Part shown: positions 1-8,314 of the stretch, one piece after another
Numbering within the stretch: position 1 is the first letter of the stretch
Layout of the letters: each line of letters opens with the position of its first letter
Source: Tenggerimyces flavus
GTDB lineage: Bacteria; Actinomycetota; Actinomycetes; Propionibacteriales; Actinopolymorphaceae
DNA length: 64,000 nt
Direction of reading: 5' to 3'
Assembly (NCBI RefSeq): GCF_016907715.1
Contig: NZ_JAFBCM010000001.1
Location: forward strand, 1,426,001 to 1,490,000
The notes under the pieces: model-generated
Databases searched by the model: none
Seen by the model: the letters and a program-made list of their open reading frames with translations, nothing else
What the model was told of the DNA's origin: nothing
Translations under genes and position numbers: made by a program

Positions 1-143
1 CCGCTCGCCGAGCCCGTCGGCGACTTGCAGCTCCCCTAGAACACCCATGCCGCCCACCCTGCAACCCGGCGACCCTCGGCGAATCCGCTCGCGGGCGACA
101 TCGGGCTTACGTCAGCGGACGTAGAGCCTCGACTCCATCTGGG

Positions 144-773
144 TCAGGTGCCTTCGAGGGTGCGGAGGGCTTCGACGGCTTCTTCGGCTTGGGCGCGGAG
201 TCGTGCTGGGAGTTGTCTGGTGATGCCGCGTTCGAGTGCTTGGCGGCGTACGTACTCCACGAGGGCGCGGTGGATGCCGAGCATGGCGTTGGCGAGGGTC
301 CAGGGTGCGATGTCGTCGAGCTTGGCTCCGCGCTCCTTGCGGATCACCTCGGCCAGCACGCGGGTGACGTCGTCGTAGACCTCGCGCTCCCTGGCGAGCA
401 GTGCTCCGCTGCCGTGGATGATGCGTGAGGAGGCTTCGACGGCTTCGTTCTCCTCCTTCGTGCGCTTTCCGAGCAGACCGGTCGGCCTCAGCACGTACTC
501 GCGGAACGCCTCGAGCAGCGTCGTACCGTCCGGCCGATCCCTGATGGCGAGCACCAACTCGCGCTGGAACTCCTCGAAGCCGGAGTAGATCAAGTCTTCC
601 TTGGTCGGGAAGTAGTTGAACACGGTCGCCGCGGACACGTCCGACTGCCGCGCGATCTCGGCGACGGTGACCTGGTCGAACCCACGCTCGGCGAACAGCC
701 TGAACGCCGTCGACGCGATCAGCTCGCGGGTCTGGCGCTTCTTGCGTTCGCGAAGACTTGATGGAGTTGCCAT
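144..773 (-). CDS. TetR/AcrR-family transcriptional regulator
   Basis: A 209-residue DNA-binding repressor. The first ~60 residues form the TetR helix-turn-helix, with FRLFAERGFDQVTVAEIA followed by the recognition-helix pattern SAATVFNYFPTKEDL. The remaining ~140 residues would be the variable ligand and dimer domain, so the effector cannot be predicted. It is divergent from the LLM flavoenzyme gene at 825, with only 51 bp between starts and a 15-bp near-palindrome between them, so it most likely represses itself and that gene. On the minus strand a TACGAT hexamer lies 12 to 7 nt before the ATG and there is no Shine-Dalgarno sequence, which suggests a leaderless transcript. Confidence 0.9.
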   Translation of the reverse strand: MATPSSLRERKKRQTRELIASTAFRLFAERGFDQVTVAEIARQSDVSAATVFNYFPTKEDLIYSGFEEFQRELVLAIRDRPDGTTLLEAFREYVLRPTGLLGKRTKEENEAVEASSRIIHGSGALLAREREVYDDVTRVLAEVIRKERGAKLDDIAPWTLANAMLGIHRALVEYVRRQALERGITRQLPARLRAQAEEAVEALRTLEGT

Positions 774-779
774 ATTCGT

Positions 780-785
780 ATCGTA
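780..785 (-). promoter_or_regulatory. -10 hexamer of a leaderless TetR transcript
   Basis: TACGAT (minus strand) fits the actinobacterial TANNNT -10 and sits at -12 to -7 from the ATG at 773. Transcription would therefore begin at or next to the start codon. No clear -35 is visible. Confidence 0.45.
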
Positions 786-794
786 GCACTAATT

Positions 795-809
795 TTAGAG
801 TCACCCTAA
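795..809. promoter_or_regulatory. Probable TetR operator between divergent genes
   Basis: TTAGAGTCACCCTAA is a 15-bp palindrome with one mismatched pair (TTAGAGT / ACCCTAA around a central C). It lies in the 51-bp gap between the TetR start at 773 and the LLM gene start at 825. Its size, symmetry and position are typical of an operator bound by the adjacent TetR dimer; binding itself is inferred. Confidence 0.5.
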
Positions 810-824
810 CTTTGGAGACACACC

Positions 825-1643
825 ATGAAGCTCAGCTTGTCGGTCACGAACTACTCCTGGCCCGGCTCGTTGACCCCCTCACTTGTCGACGCCGCCACGC
901 AGGCGGACGAGGGCGGCCTGGACACGCTGTGGGTGGCGGATCACCTGCTGCAGGTGGATCCGTTCGCCCCGCCCGGGGACACGGAGATGTTGGAGGCGTA
1001 CACGACGCTCGGCTTCCTCGCGGCGAGGACCAGCCGGATTCGGTTGGGGACGATGGTGACCGGCGTGACGTTCCGCCCGTCCTCCTTGCTGGTCAAGGCC
1101 GTGACGACGCTGGACGTCCTCTCGAACGGTCGGGCCTGGCTCGGCGTGGGTACGGGCCACGCGGAAGGCGAGGCCACGGAGATGGGCCTGCCGTTCCCGC
1201 CGACCTCGGAGCGCTTCGAGTACCTGGAGTCGACCGTACGTACGGCCCTGTCGATGTGGAAGGAGAGCAGCCCCGCGCCGGCCTCCCAGCCCCACCCGCC
1301 GTTGCTGATCGCCGGGATGGGCGAGAAGAAGACGCTGCGGATGGTGGCGGAGTACGCGCAGGCGTGCAACCTGCCGGACATCCCCGACGGCGGCGAGACC
1401 GTACGCCGGAAGCTCGAGGTGCTCGAAGGTCACTGCGAGCGGTTGGGCCGCCCGTTCGACGCGATCGACAAGACCCTGTCGACCCGCCTTGACCTGGGCG
1501 AGTCCGTCCAGAGTTTCGTCGACCGCTGCGCCGTGGCCGCCGAGCTCGGCATGACCCACATGGTGGTGATCACCATGGGAGCTTGGTCGCCCGCCGGCAT
1601 CGACACCCTCGCCAAGGCCGCACCCGAGGTCGCCAAGCTCTGA
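825..1643 (+). CDS. LLM-class F420-dependent oxidoreductase
   Basis: A 272-residue luciferase-like monooxygenase (TIM barrel) that probably uses F420 or FMN to oxidise or reduce a small molecule in the cytoplasm. The N-terminus has the family pattern AATQADEGGLDTLWVADHL, and TSRIRLGTMVTGVTFR matches strand 3/4 of the barrel. RAWLGVGTGHAEGEA is the usual glycine-rich region, as in F420 subfamily members. The length is normal for a compact member. GGAGA lies 9 nt before the ATG. The gene is divergent from a TetR regulator with an operator-like palindrome between them, so its substrate or product may be the effector. The exact substrate cannot be inferred. Confidence 0.88.
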   Translation: MKLSLSVTNYSWPGSLTPSLVDAATQADEGGLDTLWVADHLLQVDPFAPPGDTEMLEAYTTLGFLAARTSRIRLGTMVTGVTFRPSSLLVKAVTTLDVLSNGRAWLGVGTGHAEGEATEMGLPFPPTSERFEYLESTVRTALSMWKESSPAPASQPHPPLLIAGMGEKKTLRMVAEYAQACNLPDIPDGGETVRRKLEVLEGHCERLGRPFDAIDKTLSTRLDLGESVQSFVDRCAVAAELGMTHMVVITMGAWSPAGIDTLAKAAPEVAKL

Positions 1644-1760
1644 GCGCGGGCGACCGCTTCCGGACCTCCCCATCGCGTCCTCGAACCGCGAGCCGTCCAC
1701 CCCCGTGGGTCAGGGGTGGAGCGCGGGGGTGCCACTACTCGTGTGCCTTTGGGGAGGACC

Positions 1761-3368
1761 ATGACCGAGTCCGCAGGTACGCCGGAGAACGTGAGCCGGC
1801 GTCGATTTCTCACCAAGGTCGGCATGACGGGCGGCGCCGCCGCCCTGTACGGCTCGCTCGGGGCGCTGGGCCTCGTCGCCACACCGGCGAACGCCGAGAC
1901 CGTACGGTTCGTGCCGCCCACCTCGACCGATCTCGCCGCAACGTCGCGGCGGAAGAAGGTCGCCATCCTCGGAGCCGGCACCGCCGGGCTCACGATCGCG
2001 TACGAGCTCGGCAAGGCCGGCTACGACTGCCACCTCATCGAAGCTCGTGGCCGCCCGGGCGGTCGCGCGTGGACCGTACGAGGCGGCGACAAACACACCG
2101 ATACCGACGGCGTTACGCAGGTCGCGAAGTACGACAAGGGTCAGTACTTCAACGCCGGACCGTCGCGCATCCCGAGCCACCACGTGACCCTCGACTACTG
2201 CCGCGAGCTCGACGTCGCGGTCGAGCCGATGATCAACGCGAACGCGCAGGGCTTCTACTACAACGAGAACACCCCGACCACCGACTTCGGCCCGCTCGCC
2301 AGCACCAGGATCACGCACCGCCAGGCCAAGGCGGACGCGTACGGCTACATCGCCGAGATCCTCGCCACCGTTGCGAATCAGGGCGCGCTGAACAGCCTGA
2401 TGAGCGCGGCCGACGTCGAGCGGGTCGTCGCGTTCGCGAACAGCTTCGGCGGGCTGAGCGGCGGCAAGTACCTCGGCAACAACCGCCGCGGCTACAACAC
2501 GCCACCCGGCGCCGGCGACCAGCCGGGCACCGTCGCCGGACCGCCGCCGTCGATGTCCGCCGTGCTGCAGAACCAGCTCGGCGACAGGTTCGCGTTCGAG
2601 TTCGGCTTCGACCAGGCGATGATGATGTGGCAGCCGGTCGGCGGCATGGACCGGATCAGCGCCGCGCTGGCCGACGCCGTCGGCAAGCACCGGATCACGT
2701 ACAACGCCGAGGTCACGCAGTTCGACAACACCGCGCAGGGCGTACGGATCGCGTATCGACGCAACGGAAAGCTGCAGCGGCTCGACGCCGACTACGCGGT
2801 CGTGACGATCCCGCCGATGGTGCTGAAGACCATCCCGTCGAACCTGTCCACCGCGACGAAGGACGCGCTCACCGTGCCCGTCGGCTCGAACACCGGCCGC
2901 ATGGGCATCCAGTTCAAGCGGCGCTTCTGGGAGCAGGACTTCAAGATCTTCGGCGGTGTCACCCACACCAACCTGGACGTGTCCGGCATCTACTACCCGT
3001 CCTTTGGCTACATGAGCCGCAAGGGCGTGGTCGTGGGCTACTACTCCGGCGCGTACACGAACCTGTCCGTCGCCGACCGGGTCACGCGGGCGGTCGAGCA
3101 GGGGGTGAAGATCCACGGTGAGGTCTACCGGGAGGAGTACCAGAACTCGTTCTCGGTCGCCTGGCCGAAGGTGCCGTACAGCCTCGGCGGCTGGGTCCAG
3201 TGGCCCGGCGGGCGTGGCGCGGCATACCTGCACCTGCTGCAGCCGGACGGCAACATCTACTTCGCCGGCGACCACCTGTCCTACTACACCGCCTGGCAGA
3301 ACGGCGCGTTCCTCTCGGCGCGCAAGGTCGTGATGGACCTGCACCAGCGGGTGACTTCGACGAACTGA
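1761..3368 (+). CDS. Tat-exported flavin monoamine oxidase
   Basis: A 535-residue FAD enzyme of the flavin amine oxidase family (L-amino-acid/monoamine oxidases), which oxidises an amine to an imine with release of H2O2. The start at ATG 1761 is chosen because GGGAGGA lies 3 nt upstream and the Tat signal follows directly: SRRRFLTKVGM at residues 10-20, then a hydrophobic stretch ending near ANA. Mature features are the FAD Rossmann motif ILGAGTAGLTIAYELGKAGY, then EARGRPGGRAWTVRGG, and a C-terminal FAD-contact segment NIYFAGDHLSYYTAWQNGAF. The folded, cofactor-loaded enzyme would be exported. The substrate is unknown, and no decarboxylase or aldehyde dehydrogenase partner lies nearby. Confidence 0.9.
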   Translation: MTESAGTPENVSRRRFLTKVGMTGGAAALYGSLGALGLVATPANAETVRFVPPTSTDLAATSRRKKVAILGAGTAGLTIAYELGKAGYDCHLIEARGRPGGRAWTVRGGDKHTDTDGVTQVAKYDKGQYFNAGPSRIPSHHVTLDYCRELDVAVEPMINANAQGFYYNENTPTTDFGPLASTRITHRQAKADAYGYIAEILATVANQGALNSLMSAADVERVVAFANSFGGLSGGKYLGNNRRGYNTPPGAGDQPGTVAGPPPSMSAVLQNQLGDRFAFEFGFDQAMMMWQPVGGMDRISAALADAVGKHRITYNAEVTQFDNTAQGVRIAYRRNGKLQRLDADYAVVTIPPMVLKTIPSNLSTATKDALTVPVGSNTGRMGIQFKRRFWEQDFKIFGGVTHTNLDVSGIYYPSFGYMSRKGVVVGYYSGAYTNLSVADRVTRAVEQGVKIHGEVYREEYQNSFSVAWPKVPYSLGGWVQWPGGRGAAYLHLLQPDGNIYFAGDHLSYYTAWQNGAFLSARKVVMDLHQRVTSTN

Positions 3369-3415
3369 CCTGTCTCGGCCACATGCCCTCTTGCCGGGAG
3401 CGCTTAGGGTGGAAT

Positions 3416-3429
3416 GGAAAGCGTTTCCC
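3416..3429. promoter_or_regulatory. LacI-type / cre-like operator
   Basis: GGAAAGCGTTTCCC is a near-palindrome around a central CG and resembles operators of LacI/GalR-family repressors. It overlaps the upstream ATG at 3414 and ends 14 nt before the ATG at 3444. This is one reason to prefer 3444 as the start of the next gene. No LacI-family gene is in the window, so the regulator would act from elsewhere. Confidence 0.35.
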
Positions 3430-3443
3430 GGCGAGAGGGCATC

Positions 3444-5069
3444 ATGGCGGTCGGCTCAGGTCCACAACATCACGACGTCGCGCCATGGGGGTTCTTCCGC
3501 GAGGCCACCGATGAGGAACGCGCCGCGCAGCTTGCGTTCCAGGCCGAGCTCGCCACCCGCGGGGATGTCGAGCTTGCCGAGGACGTGTTCGTCTCGCCGC
3601 ACGCCGACGTCTACCCGAAGCGGCTGCGTATCGGCGCGGGCAGTTACATCGCCGCGCACGCGTACGTGATGGAGGACGTGACGCTCGGCGAGCGCTGCAC
3701 GTTGAACCCGTACGCCGTCGCGCGCGGGCTCGTCCAGACGGGCGACGACGTACGGATCGGCGCGCACGCGTCGCTGCTCGGCTTCAACCACGGCATCGCA
3801 CCGGACCGCCGGGTCGACCAGCAGCCGACGGTCACCAAGGGCATCACGATCGGCGACGACGTGTGGATCGGTTCGAACGCCGTCGTCGTCGACGGCGTCA
3901 CGATTGGCTCGCATGCGGTGATCGGCGCCGGCGCCGTCGTGACGAAGGACGTGCCGGAGTGGGCCGTGATGGGTGGCAACCCGGCTCGTCTGATCCGGGA
4001 CCGGCGCGCCTCGCGTTCGGGCTCCGCGCCCGGGCTCCGTGAGCGGCTGACCGCGTTCGCCGACCTCGCCCGCTCGCAGGCCACGGACGTTCTCGACCGC
4101 TGCTGGCACGACGACGAGGGTCACTACGTCGACCGCCCGGGTGCGACGCAGACCGTACGGGCGTGGTGCGACGCGGTGGAGATCGCCGACCTGCTGCTCA
4201 GCGGCGCGCCGCCGCATCGGTCCGGCGCGGAGATCGCGGCGCAGCTGCGGTCGCTCCAGGACTCGAAGAGCGGGCTCGTTCCGGAGTACGGCGACGACGC
4301 GCAACCCAGCCTTGACAACGGCACCGCGCTGTACCACATCCTCTGTGTGGGTTACGCATTGCAGATCCTCGACTCCCGGTTCCCCGAGCCGATCCATGCC
4401 GTTGCGGGGCTCGAACCGGAGGAGCTGATCGCCCGCCTGAACGCGCTGCCGTGGACGACGCGAGCGTGGGGCGCCGGTGCGTGGATCGACGCGTTCGGCA
4501 CGGGTTTGCACCGCAACCGCGACGACTTCGCGGTCGGCGGTGCGGCCGAGACACTGTTCGGTTGGCTGTTGACGCGGGCCTCGCCGTGGCACGGGATGTG
4601 GGGCTCGCCGGATCCGAAGGCCGAGTGGCTGCAGGTCGTGAACGGGTTCTACCGGCTGACGCGCGGCACGTTCGCGCAGTTCGGGCTGCCGGTGCCGTAC
4701 CCGGAACGTGCCGTCGACACGTCGCTCGCGCATGCCGCGTCGCCCGGGTACGTGGTGAACGCGTGCAACGTGCTCGACGTGATCCATCCGCTGTGGCTGT
4801 GCGCGAAGCAGACCTCGCACCGGCGGCGCGAGGGCGAGGAGTGGGCGCGTTCCCAGCTCGACGCCGCGCTGACCCGTTGGCAGGACGGCGCCGGCTTCGC
4901 GTTCGCGCCTGCCCGTGGCACGGACGCGCAGCTGACGCCCGGCCTGCAGGGGACGGAGATGTGGCTGGCGATCATCTGGCTGCTCGCGGACTACCTCGGC
5001 GAGTCCGAAGCCCTCGGCTACCGCCCGCGCGGCGTGCACCGACCGGAGCCCGCGTCCACCTGGCCATAG
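3444..5069 (+). CDS. Hexapeptide acyltransferase fused to a helical domain
   Basis: A 541-residue two-domain protein. Residues ~45-185 are a left-handed beta-helix acyltransferase of the LbH/Maa-CAT type, seen in isoleucine-patch hexads and in [20 protein letters not shown] followed by [19 protein letters not shown] and [13 protein letters not shown] histidine suited to be the catalytic base sits in GFNHGI. Residues ~200-540 are helical and rich in Trp, Asp and His, with repeated helix pairs like an alpha/alpha toroid (six-hairpin glycosidase or terpene-cyclase type), but I do not recognise a defined family. ATG 3444 has GAGAGG 5-6 nt upstream; ATG 3414 is the alternative. A CoA-dependent O- or N-acetyl transfer to a sugar is inferred from the first domain only. 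Confidence 0.8.
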   Translation: MAVGSGPQHHDVAPWGFFREATDEERAAQLAFQAELATRGDVELAEDVFVSPHADVYPKRLRIGAGSYIAAHAYVMEDVTLGERCTLNPYAVARGLVQTGDDVRIGAHASLLGFNHGIAPDRRVDQQPTVTKGITIGDDVWIGSNAVVVDGVTIGSHAVIGAGAVVTKDVPEWAVMGGNPARLIRDRRASRSGSAPGLRERLTAFADLARSQATDVLDRCWHDDEGHYVDRPGATQTVRAWCDAVEIADLLLSGAPPHRSGAEIAAQLRSLQDSKSGLVPEYGDDAQPSLDNGTALYHILCVGYALQILDSRFPEPIHAVAGLEPEELIARLNALPWTTRAWGAGAWIDAFGTGLHRNRDDFAVGGAAETLFGWLLTRASPWHGMWGSPDPKAEWLQVVNGFYRLTRGTFAQFGLPVPYPERAVDTSLAHAASPGYVVNACNVLDVIHPLWLCAKQTSHRRREGEEWARSQLDAALTRWQDGAGFAFAPARGTDAQLTPGLQGTEMWLAIIWLLADYLGESEALGYRPRGVHRPEPASTWP

Positions 5070-5189
5070 GCCGTGTCGGTCAAAGATCGCCTGGCGCGCG
5101 ACACCTCGCATCCCGTCTGGCCGCGGTGCACCTCGTCACCCATATAACCAATATGAGTTCCTCCTGCACCACGCCCATACGGGCGCGGG

Positions 5190-5213
5190 GCGCCGCGCGC
5201 CATCGCGCGGCGC
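5190..5213. terminator. GC-rich stem-loop after the acyltransferase gene
   Basis: GCGCCGCGCG and CGCGCGGCGC form a perfect 10-bp stem with a CCAT loop, 120 bp after the stop at 5069 and 45 bp before the next start. There is no T tract, as is common for actinomycete terminators, so a regulatory role is also possible. Confidence 0.45.
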
Positions 5214-5245
5214 GCGATGACCGGCCCTATTTGCCCGACACGACC

Positions 5246-5251
5246 TAAGCT
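5246..5251 (+). promoter_or_regulatory. -10 hexamer for a leaderless start at 5259
   Basis: TAAGCT fits TANNNT and lies 13 to 8 nt before GTG 5259. There is no ribosome-binding sequence upstream of that codon. The pair of observations supports leaderless translation from 5259 rather than from the in-frame ATG at 5217. Confidence 0.45.
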
Positions 5252-5258
5252 GCGTTGC

Positions 5259-6050
5259 GTGGATGATCTCGCCCTGCATGCGTTGGCGGAACGGCTTGTC
5301 GCGGTCGACGGTGTGGTCGCCGTGGCGCTCGGCGGGAGTCGGGCGCGCGGGACGCATCGGCCGGACTCCGACTACGACATTGGCTTGTACTACCGAGGCG
5401 CGCCTGACCTGGCCGCTTTGCGCGCCCTGGCTGGCGAAACGGAGCTGACGGAGCTGGGCGGTTGGGGTCCGTGGGTCGACGGCGGCGGCTGGCTCACCAT
5501 CGACGGCGTTCGCGTGGACTGGATCTATCGTGACCTCGATCGGGTCCGCCGGATCTGGGCTGACTGTCAGGAGGGCCGGTTCGAGATCGGCCACCAGACG
5601 GGGCATCCGCTCGGCTTCTACTCGCATGCGTACGTCGGCGAGGTCGCGCTCTCCCGGGTGCTCGCGGACCCCTCGCGCGAGCTCACTCTGCTGCGGGACG
5701 AGACGCGGACGTACCCGCCCGCGCTCGCGTCGGCGCTCGGCCACGGGTTCTGGGAGGCGGGCTTCCTGCTCGACAACGCTAAGAAGGGCAATGACCCCAC
5801 GTACGTCGCCGGCTGTCTCTTCCGCGCGATCGGGGCGATCTGTCACGCCGTGCACGGCCGGGACGGTCGCTGGCTGATCAACGAGAAGGGCATGATCGCG
5901 TCCGCGGCCAGCTTGCCGAGCGCGCCGGAGGGTTTCGGCGAGCAGGCTCACGGCCTCCTCGGTTCCGTGGGAACGACGCCCGCCGAGCTCGCCGACACGA
6001 TCGCCCGAGCCCGTGCGCTCCTCGCGGCTACTGAGGCAGCAGAGCGGTGA
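5259..6050 (+). CDS. Nucleotidyltransferase-fold protein
   Basis: A 263-residue protein with a minimal nucleotidyltransferase domain at its N-terminus. The signature ALGGSRARGTHRPDSDYDIG combines the GS motif with the DxD metal ligands, and a third acidic residue follows in VRVDWIYRD. The C-terminal half is helical (KKGNDPTYVAGCLFRAIGAI), as in proteins that join an NTase head to a substrate-binding helical domain, for example aminoglycoside adenylyltransferases. It would transfer a nucleotide to a small molecule or protein. The substrate is unknown and no HEPN or antitoxin partner is adjacent. GTG 5259 is chosen over ATG 5217 because of the leaderless promoter geometry. Its end overlaps the convergent GH5 gene by 23 bp. 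Confidence 0.8.
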   Translation: MDDLALHALAERLVAVDGVVAVALGGSRARGTHRPDSDYDIGLYYRGAPDLAALRALAGETELTELGGWGPWVDGGGWLTIDGVRVDWIYRDLDRVRRIWADCQEGRFEIGHQTGHPLGFYSHAYVGEVALSRVLADPSRELTLLRDETRTYPPALASALGHGFWEAGFLLDNAKKGNDPTYVAGCLFRAIGAICHAVHGRDGRWLINEKGMIASAASLPSAPEGFGEQAHGLLGSVGTTPAELADTIARARALLAATEAAER

Positions 6051-6891
6051 GCAGCTCCGGTCGCCACCGGTCCGCGGTCAGGTCGTAGGCGCCGAAGTCG
6101 GTGCCGAAGTCCCAGGAGGCCCAGCCCATCCCGTACTCCTCCGCGAGGGAACGAACGTGCGTGAGCCAGCGCGCGCGGGTGGGGAGGTCGACGGTGTTCA
6201 GGACGCCGAACTCGCCCAGGAACAAGGGGCGTCCCCAGGAGGCGGCTCGGGCGAAGTCCGCGCGGACGGTCGCGTAGTCGTCCTCGGAGCCCCACGATCG
6301 CGCGGGCGTGACCAGCTCGGCGGGCAGCCACGGAGCGCCCTGGTGGGTGAACTGGAACGGCGAGTAGTAGTGCACGGTCACCGCCACGTTCTCGTCGTCC
6401 GGCACGGACAACGTGGGCAGTGCTTCGAACGTGTTCCAGAGCATCGGACCGACCAGCACGAGCCGGTCCGGGTTACTCGAACGGACCACCGCCAGTGCCT
6501 CGGCCAGCAGCTCGTTCCACTGCGACGAGGTCATCGGCTCGTGCGGCTCGTTCAACAGCGCGAGATGCAGCTTCGGCGAGAACGGAGCGAAGTGCTCCGC
6601 CAGCGATCCCCACAGCGCAAGGAAGTCCGCCCGGTGAAGTGCGACGTCGGCGGACAGCTCGTCGTAGTGGTGCACGGTCACGACGACGTCCAGCCCGCGG
6701 CTGAGCGCGCCCCGCACGACCTCGTCCACCCGCGCGAACTCCGGCCGGCGCGGCGACCACCGCACCGGCAGGCGGACGAGGTTGAAGCCGGCCTCGACCA
6801 CCACGTCGAGGTGGTGGTCGAGGATCCAGTCCCGCCCGCCGTCGAGCGCGCCGCCGAAGTTGATCCCGCGCCAGGCCGAGAGATCGCGCAT
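6028..6891 (-). CDS. Glycoside hydrolase family 5 (cellulase-like)
   Basis: A 287-residue (beta/alpha)8 glycosidase. It opens with WRGINFGGALDGG, the usual first strand of GH5, followed by GFNLVRLPVRWS. The acid/base glutamate is in LALLNEPHEP (the NEP motif) and the nucleophile is in LFLGEFGVLN; HYYSPFQFTHQG supplies the active-site His and Tyr. There is no signal peptide, so the enzyme looks cytoplasmic and would cut imported oligosaccharides. ATG 6891 is chosen because the family starts there and GAGG lies 9 nt upstream. It is downstream of the ManD-like gene on the same strand, with a strong inverted repeat in the gap. Confidence 0.88.
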   Translation of the reverse strand: MRDLSAWRGINFGGALDGGRDWILDHHLDVVVEAGFNLVRLPVRWSPRRPEFARVDEVVRGALSRGLDVVVTVHHYDELSADVALHRADFLALWGSLAEHFAPFSPKLHLALLNEPHEPMTSSQWNELLAEALAVVRSSNPDRLVLVGPMLWNTFEALPTLSVPDDENVAVTVHYYSPFQFTHQGAPWLPAELVTPARSWGSEDDYATVRADFARAASWGRPLFLGEFGVLNTVDLPTRARWLTHVRSLAEEYGMGWASWDFGTDFGAYDLTADRWRPELLTALLPQ

Positions 6892-6973
6892 AGAACTAGC
6901 CTCGGGATTTCCTGTGTTGGTGGTCGCCTTACCGGGCCAGTGACCCCATGACCTGGCGTCCATCCCACGTCAA

Positions 6974-7009
6974 GGGGCCAATGATCATGTAAACATGATC
7001 GTTGGCCCC
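6974..7009. promoter_or_regulatory. 36-nt inverted repeat between two sugar genes
   Basis: Two 17-nt arms (6974-6990 and 6993-7009) pair with a single T:G wobble around AA; the arms begin GGGGCCAA and meet at CATGTAAACATG. It lies 50 bp after the stop of the ManD-like gene and 82 bp before the GH5 start. As RNA it is a very strong hairpin but lacks a T tract. As DNA the inner part (ATCATGTAAACATGAT) looks like a GntR- or LacI-sized operator. Terminator and operator roles are both possible. Confidence 0.55.
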
Positions 7010-7059
7010 AGGGCGGGCGGGGCCGGCCGGTCGAACCAACGCCGGAGGCAAGGTCGAGG

Positions 7060-8301
7060 CTAGGGCTTGACGACCGTGCCGTCGCGGCGGCGGATCTCCG
7101 GCCAGGCGCCGTTGTACGGGTGCTCCGGGAACGGGTACTTCGCCGCCAGTGACTCGTCGATGTCGATGCCGAAGCCCGGTTGCTCGTTCGACCACATCGC
7201 GCCGTCGCGGATCTCCGGGCAGCCCGGGAAGACCTCCCGCGTCCGTTCCCCAAAGAGGTGCGCCTCCTGGATGCCGAAGTTCGGCACCGACAGGTCGAGC
7301 TGCAGCTGCGCCGCGTGCCCGACCGGCGAGGTGTCGCCCGGTCCGTGGAACGCCGTCCGCACGCCGAAGTACTCGCACAGCGCCGACAGCTTCCGCGCCG
7401 GCGTGAGGCCGCCGATGTCGGAGATGTGCACGCGGATGAAGTCCAGAAGCCGGTCCCGGATCAGCGGCACGTACTCGTGCACATTGACGTAGAGCTCGCC
7501 GATCGCGATCGGCACCGCCGTCTGCGCCCGCACCATCCGCAGGTACTCGTTGTCCTCCGGCGCGAACATGTCCTCCAGGAAGAACAGCCGGTACGGCTCG
7601 AGCTCCTTCGCGAGCTGGATCGCCATGATCGGCGGCACCCGCTCGTGCACGTCGTGCAGCAGCTCGACCTCGTCGCCGAGGGTGTTGCGCAGGTGCTCGA
7701 ACAGCCGCGGCACCAGCAGGCAGTACGGCCGCGGCTCCCACGCCTTCTCCTCGACCTTCAGCCGCGCCGACTCCGACGGCTTCGGGTTGGTGCTCGGCAC
7801 GCTCTGGGACGAGCCGACACCGTACGTCGAGTAGCCGGTGACCTCGATCTGCGCGCGTACGTGGCGGAAACCCTGCTCCAGGTACGCGCGCGCGTTGTCC
7901 TCGACCTCGCGAACGTCCGACCCGTTCGCGTGCACGTAGACATCGGCGGCGACCCGCGACTTCCCGCCGAACAACTGGTAGACGGGCACGCCGAACTGCT
8001 TGCCCTTGATGTCCCACAACGCCGAGTCGACGCCGCCCATCGCGTTGTTGAGGACGGGTCCGCTGCGCCAGTACGACGAGACGAACGAGGCCTGCCAGAT
8101 GTCCTCGATCGCCGCCGGGTCACGGCCGACCAGGAACGGCTTGAGGTATTCCTCGATCGCGGTCACCACGGCCAACGGGCGTTGGGTGAACGTCGCGCAA
8201 CCCAGCCCATACAGGCCCGGCTCGTCCGTCTCGACCTTGACGATGACGAGCCGGATCCCGTCCGGAGCGGTACAGATTGCCTTGACGTCGGTGATCTTCA
8301 A
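7060..8301 (-). CDS. RspA/ManD-type enolase-superfamily dehydratase
   Basis: A 413-residue member of the mandelate racemase/muconate lactonising group, closest in motif layout to D-mannonate/D-gluconate dehydratases (starvation-sensing protein RspA). Metal and catalytic residues appear in order: LLHDVHERVPP (Asp and His), FFLEDMFAPED (Glu), VPIAIGELYVN (Glu) and FHGPGDTSPVGHAAQ (His). Most ManD enzymes are ~400 residues. It would remove water from a C6 sugar acid to give a 2-keto-3-deoxy acid. The start is TTG 8301 with GGGAG 9 nt upstream. Only 13 bp separate it from the lipoprotein gene, so the two are co-transcribed. The true substrate cannot be fixed from sequence. Confidence 0.85.
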   Translation of the reverse strand: MKITDVKAICTAPDGIRLVIVKVETDEPGLYGLGCATFTQRPLAVVTAIEEYLKPFLVGRDPAAIEDIWQASFVSSYWRSGPVLNNAMGGVDSALWDIKGKQFGVPVYQLFGGKSRVAADVYVHANGSDVREVEDNARAYLEQGFRHVRAQIEVTGYSTYGVGSSQSVPSTNPKPSESARLKVEEKAWEPRPYCLLVPRLFEHLRNTLGDEVELLHDVHERVPPIMAIQLAKELEPYRLFFLEDMFAPEDNEYLRMVRAQTAVPIAIGELYVNVHEYVPLIRDRLLDFIRVHISDIGGLTPARKLSALCEYFGVRTAFHGPGDTSPVGHAAQLQLDLSVPNFGIQEAHLFGERTREVFPGCPEIRDGAMWSNEQPGFGIDIDESLAAKYPFPEHPYNGAWPEIRRRDGTVVKP

Positions 8302-8314
8302 GAGCGAGCACTCC

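Noticed and set aside
1-143. Left edge of the window considered for a partial gene
   Set aside because: No frame with supporting motifs; only the region downstream of the TetR gene is visible.
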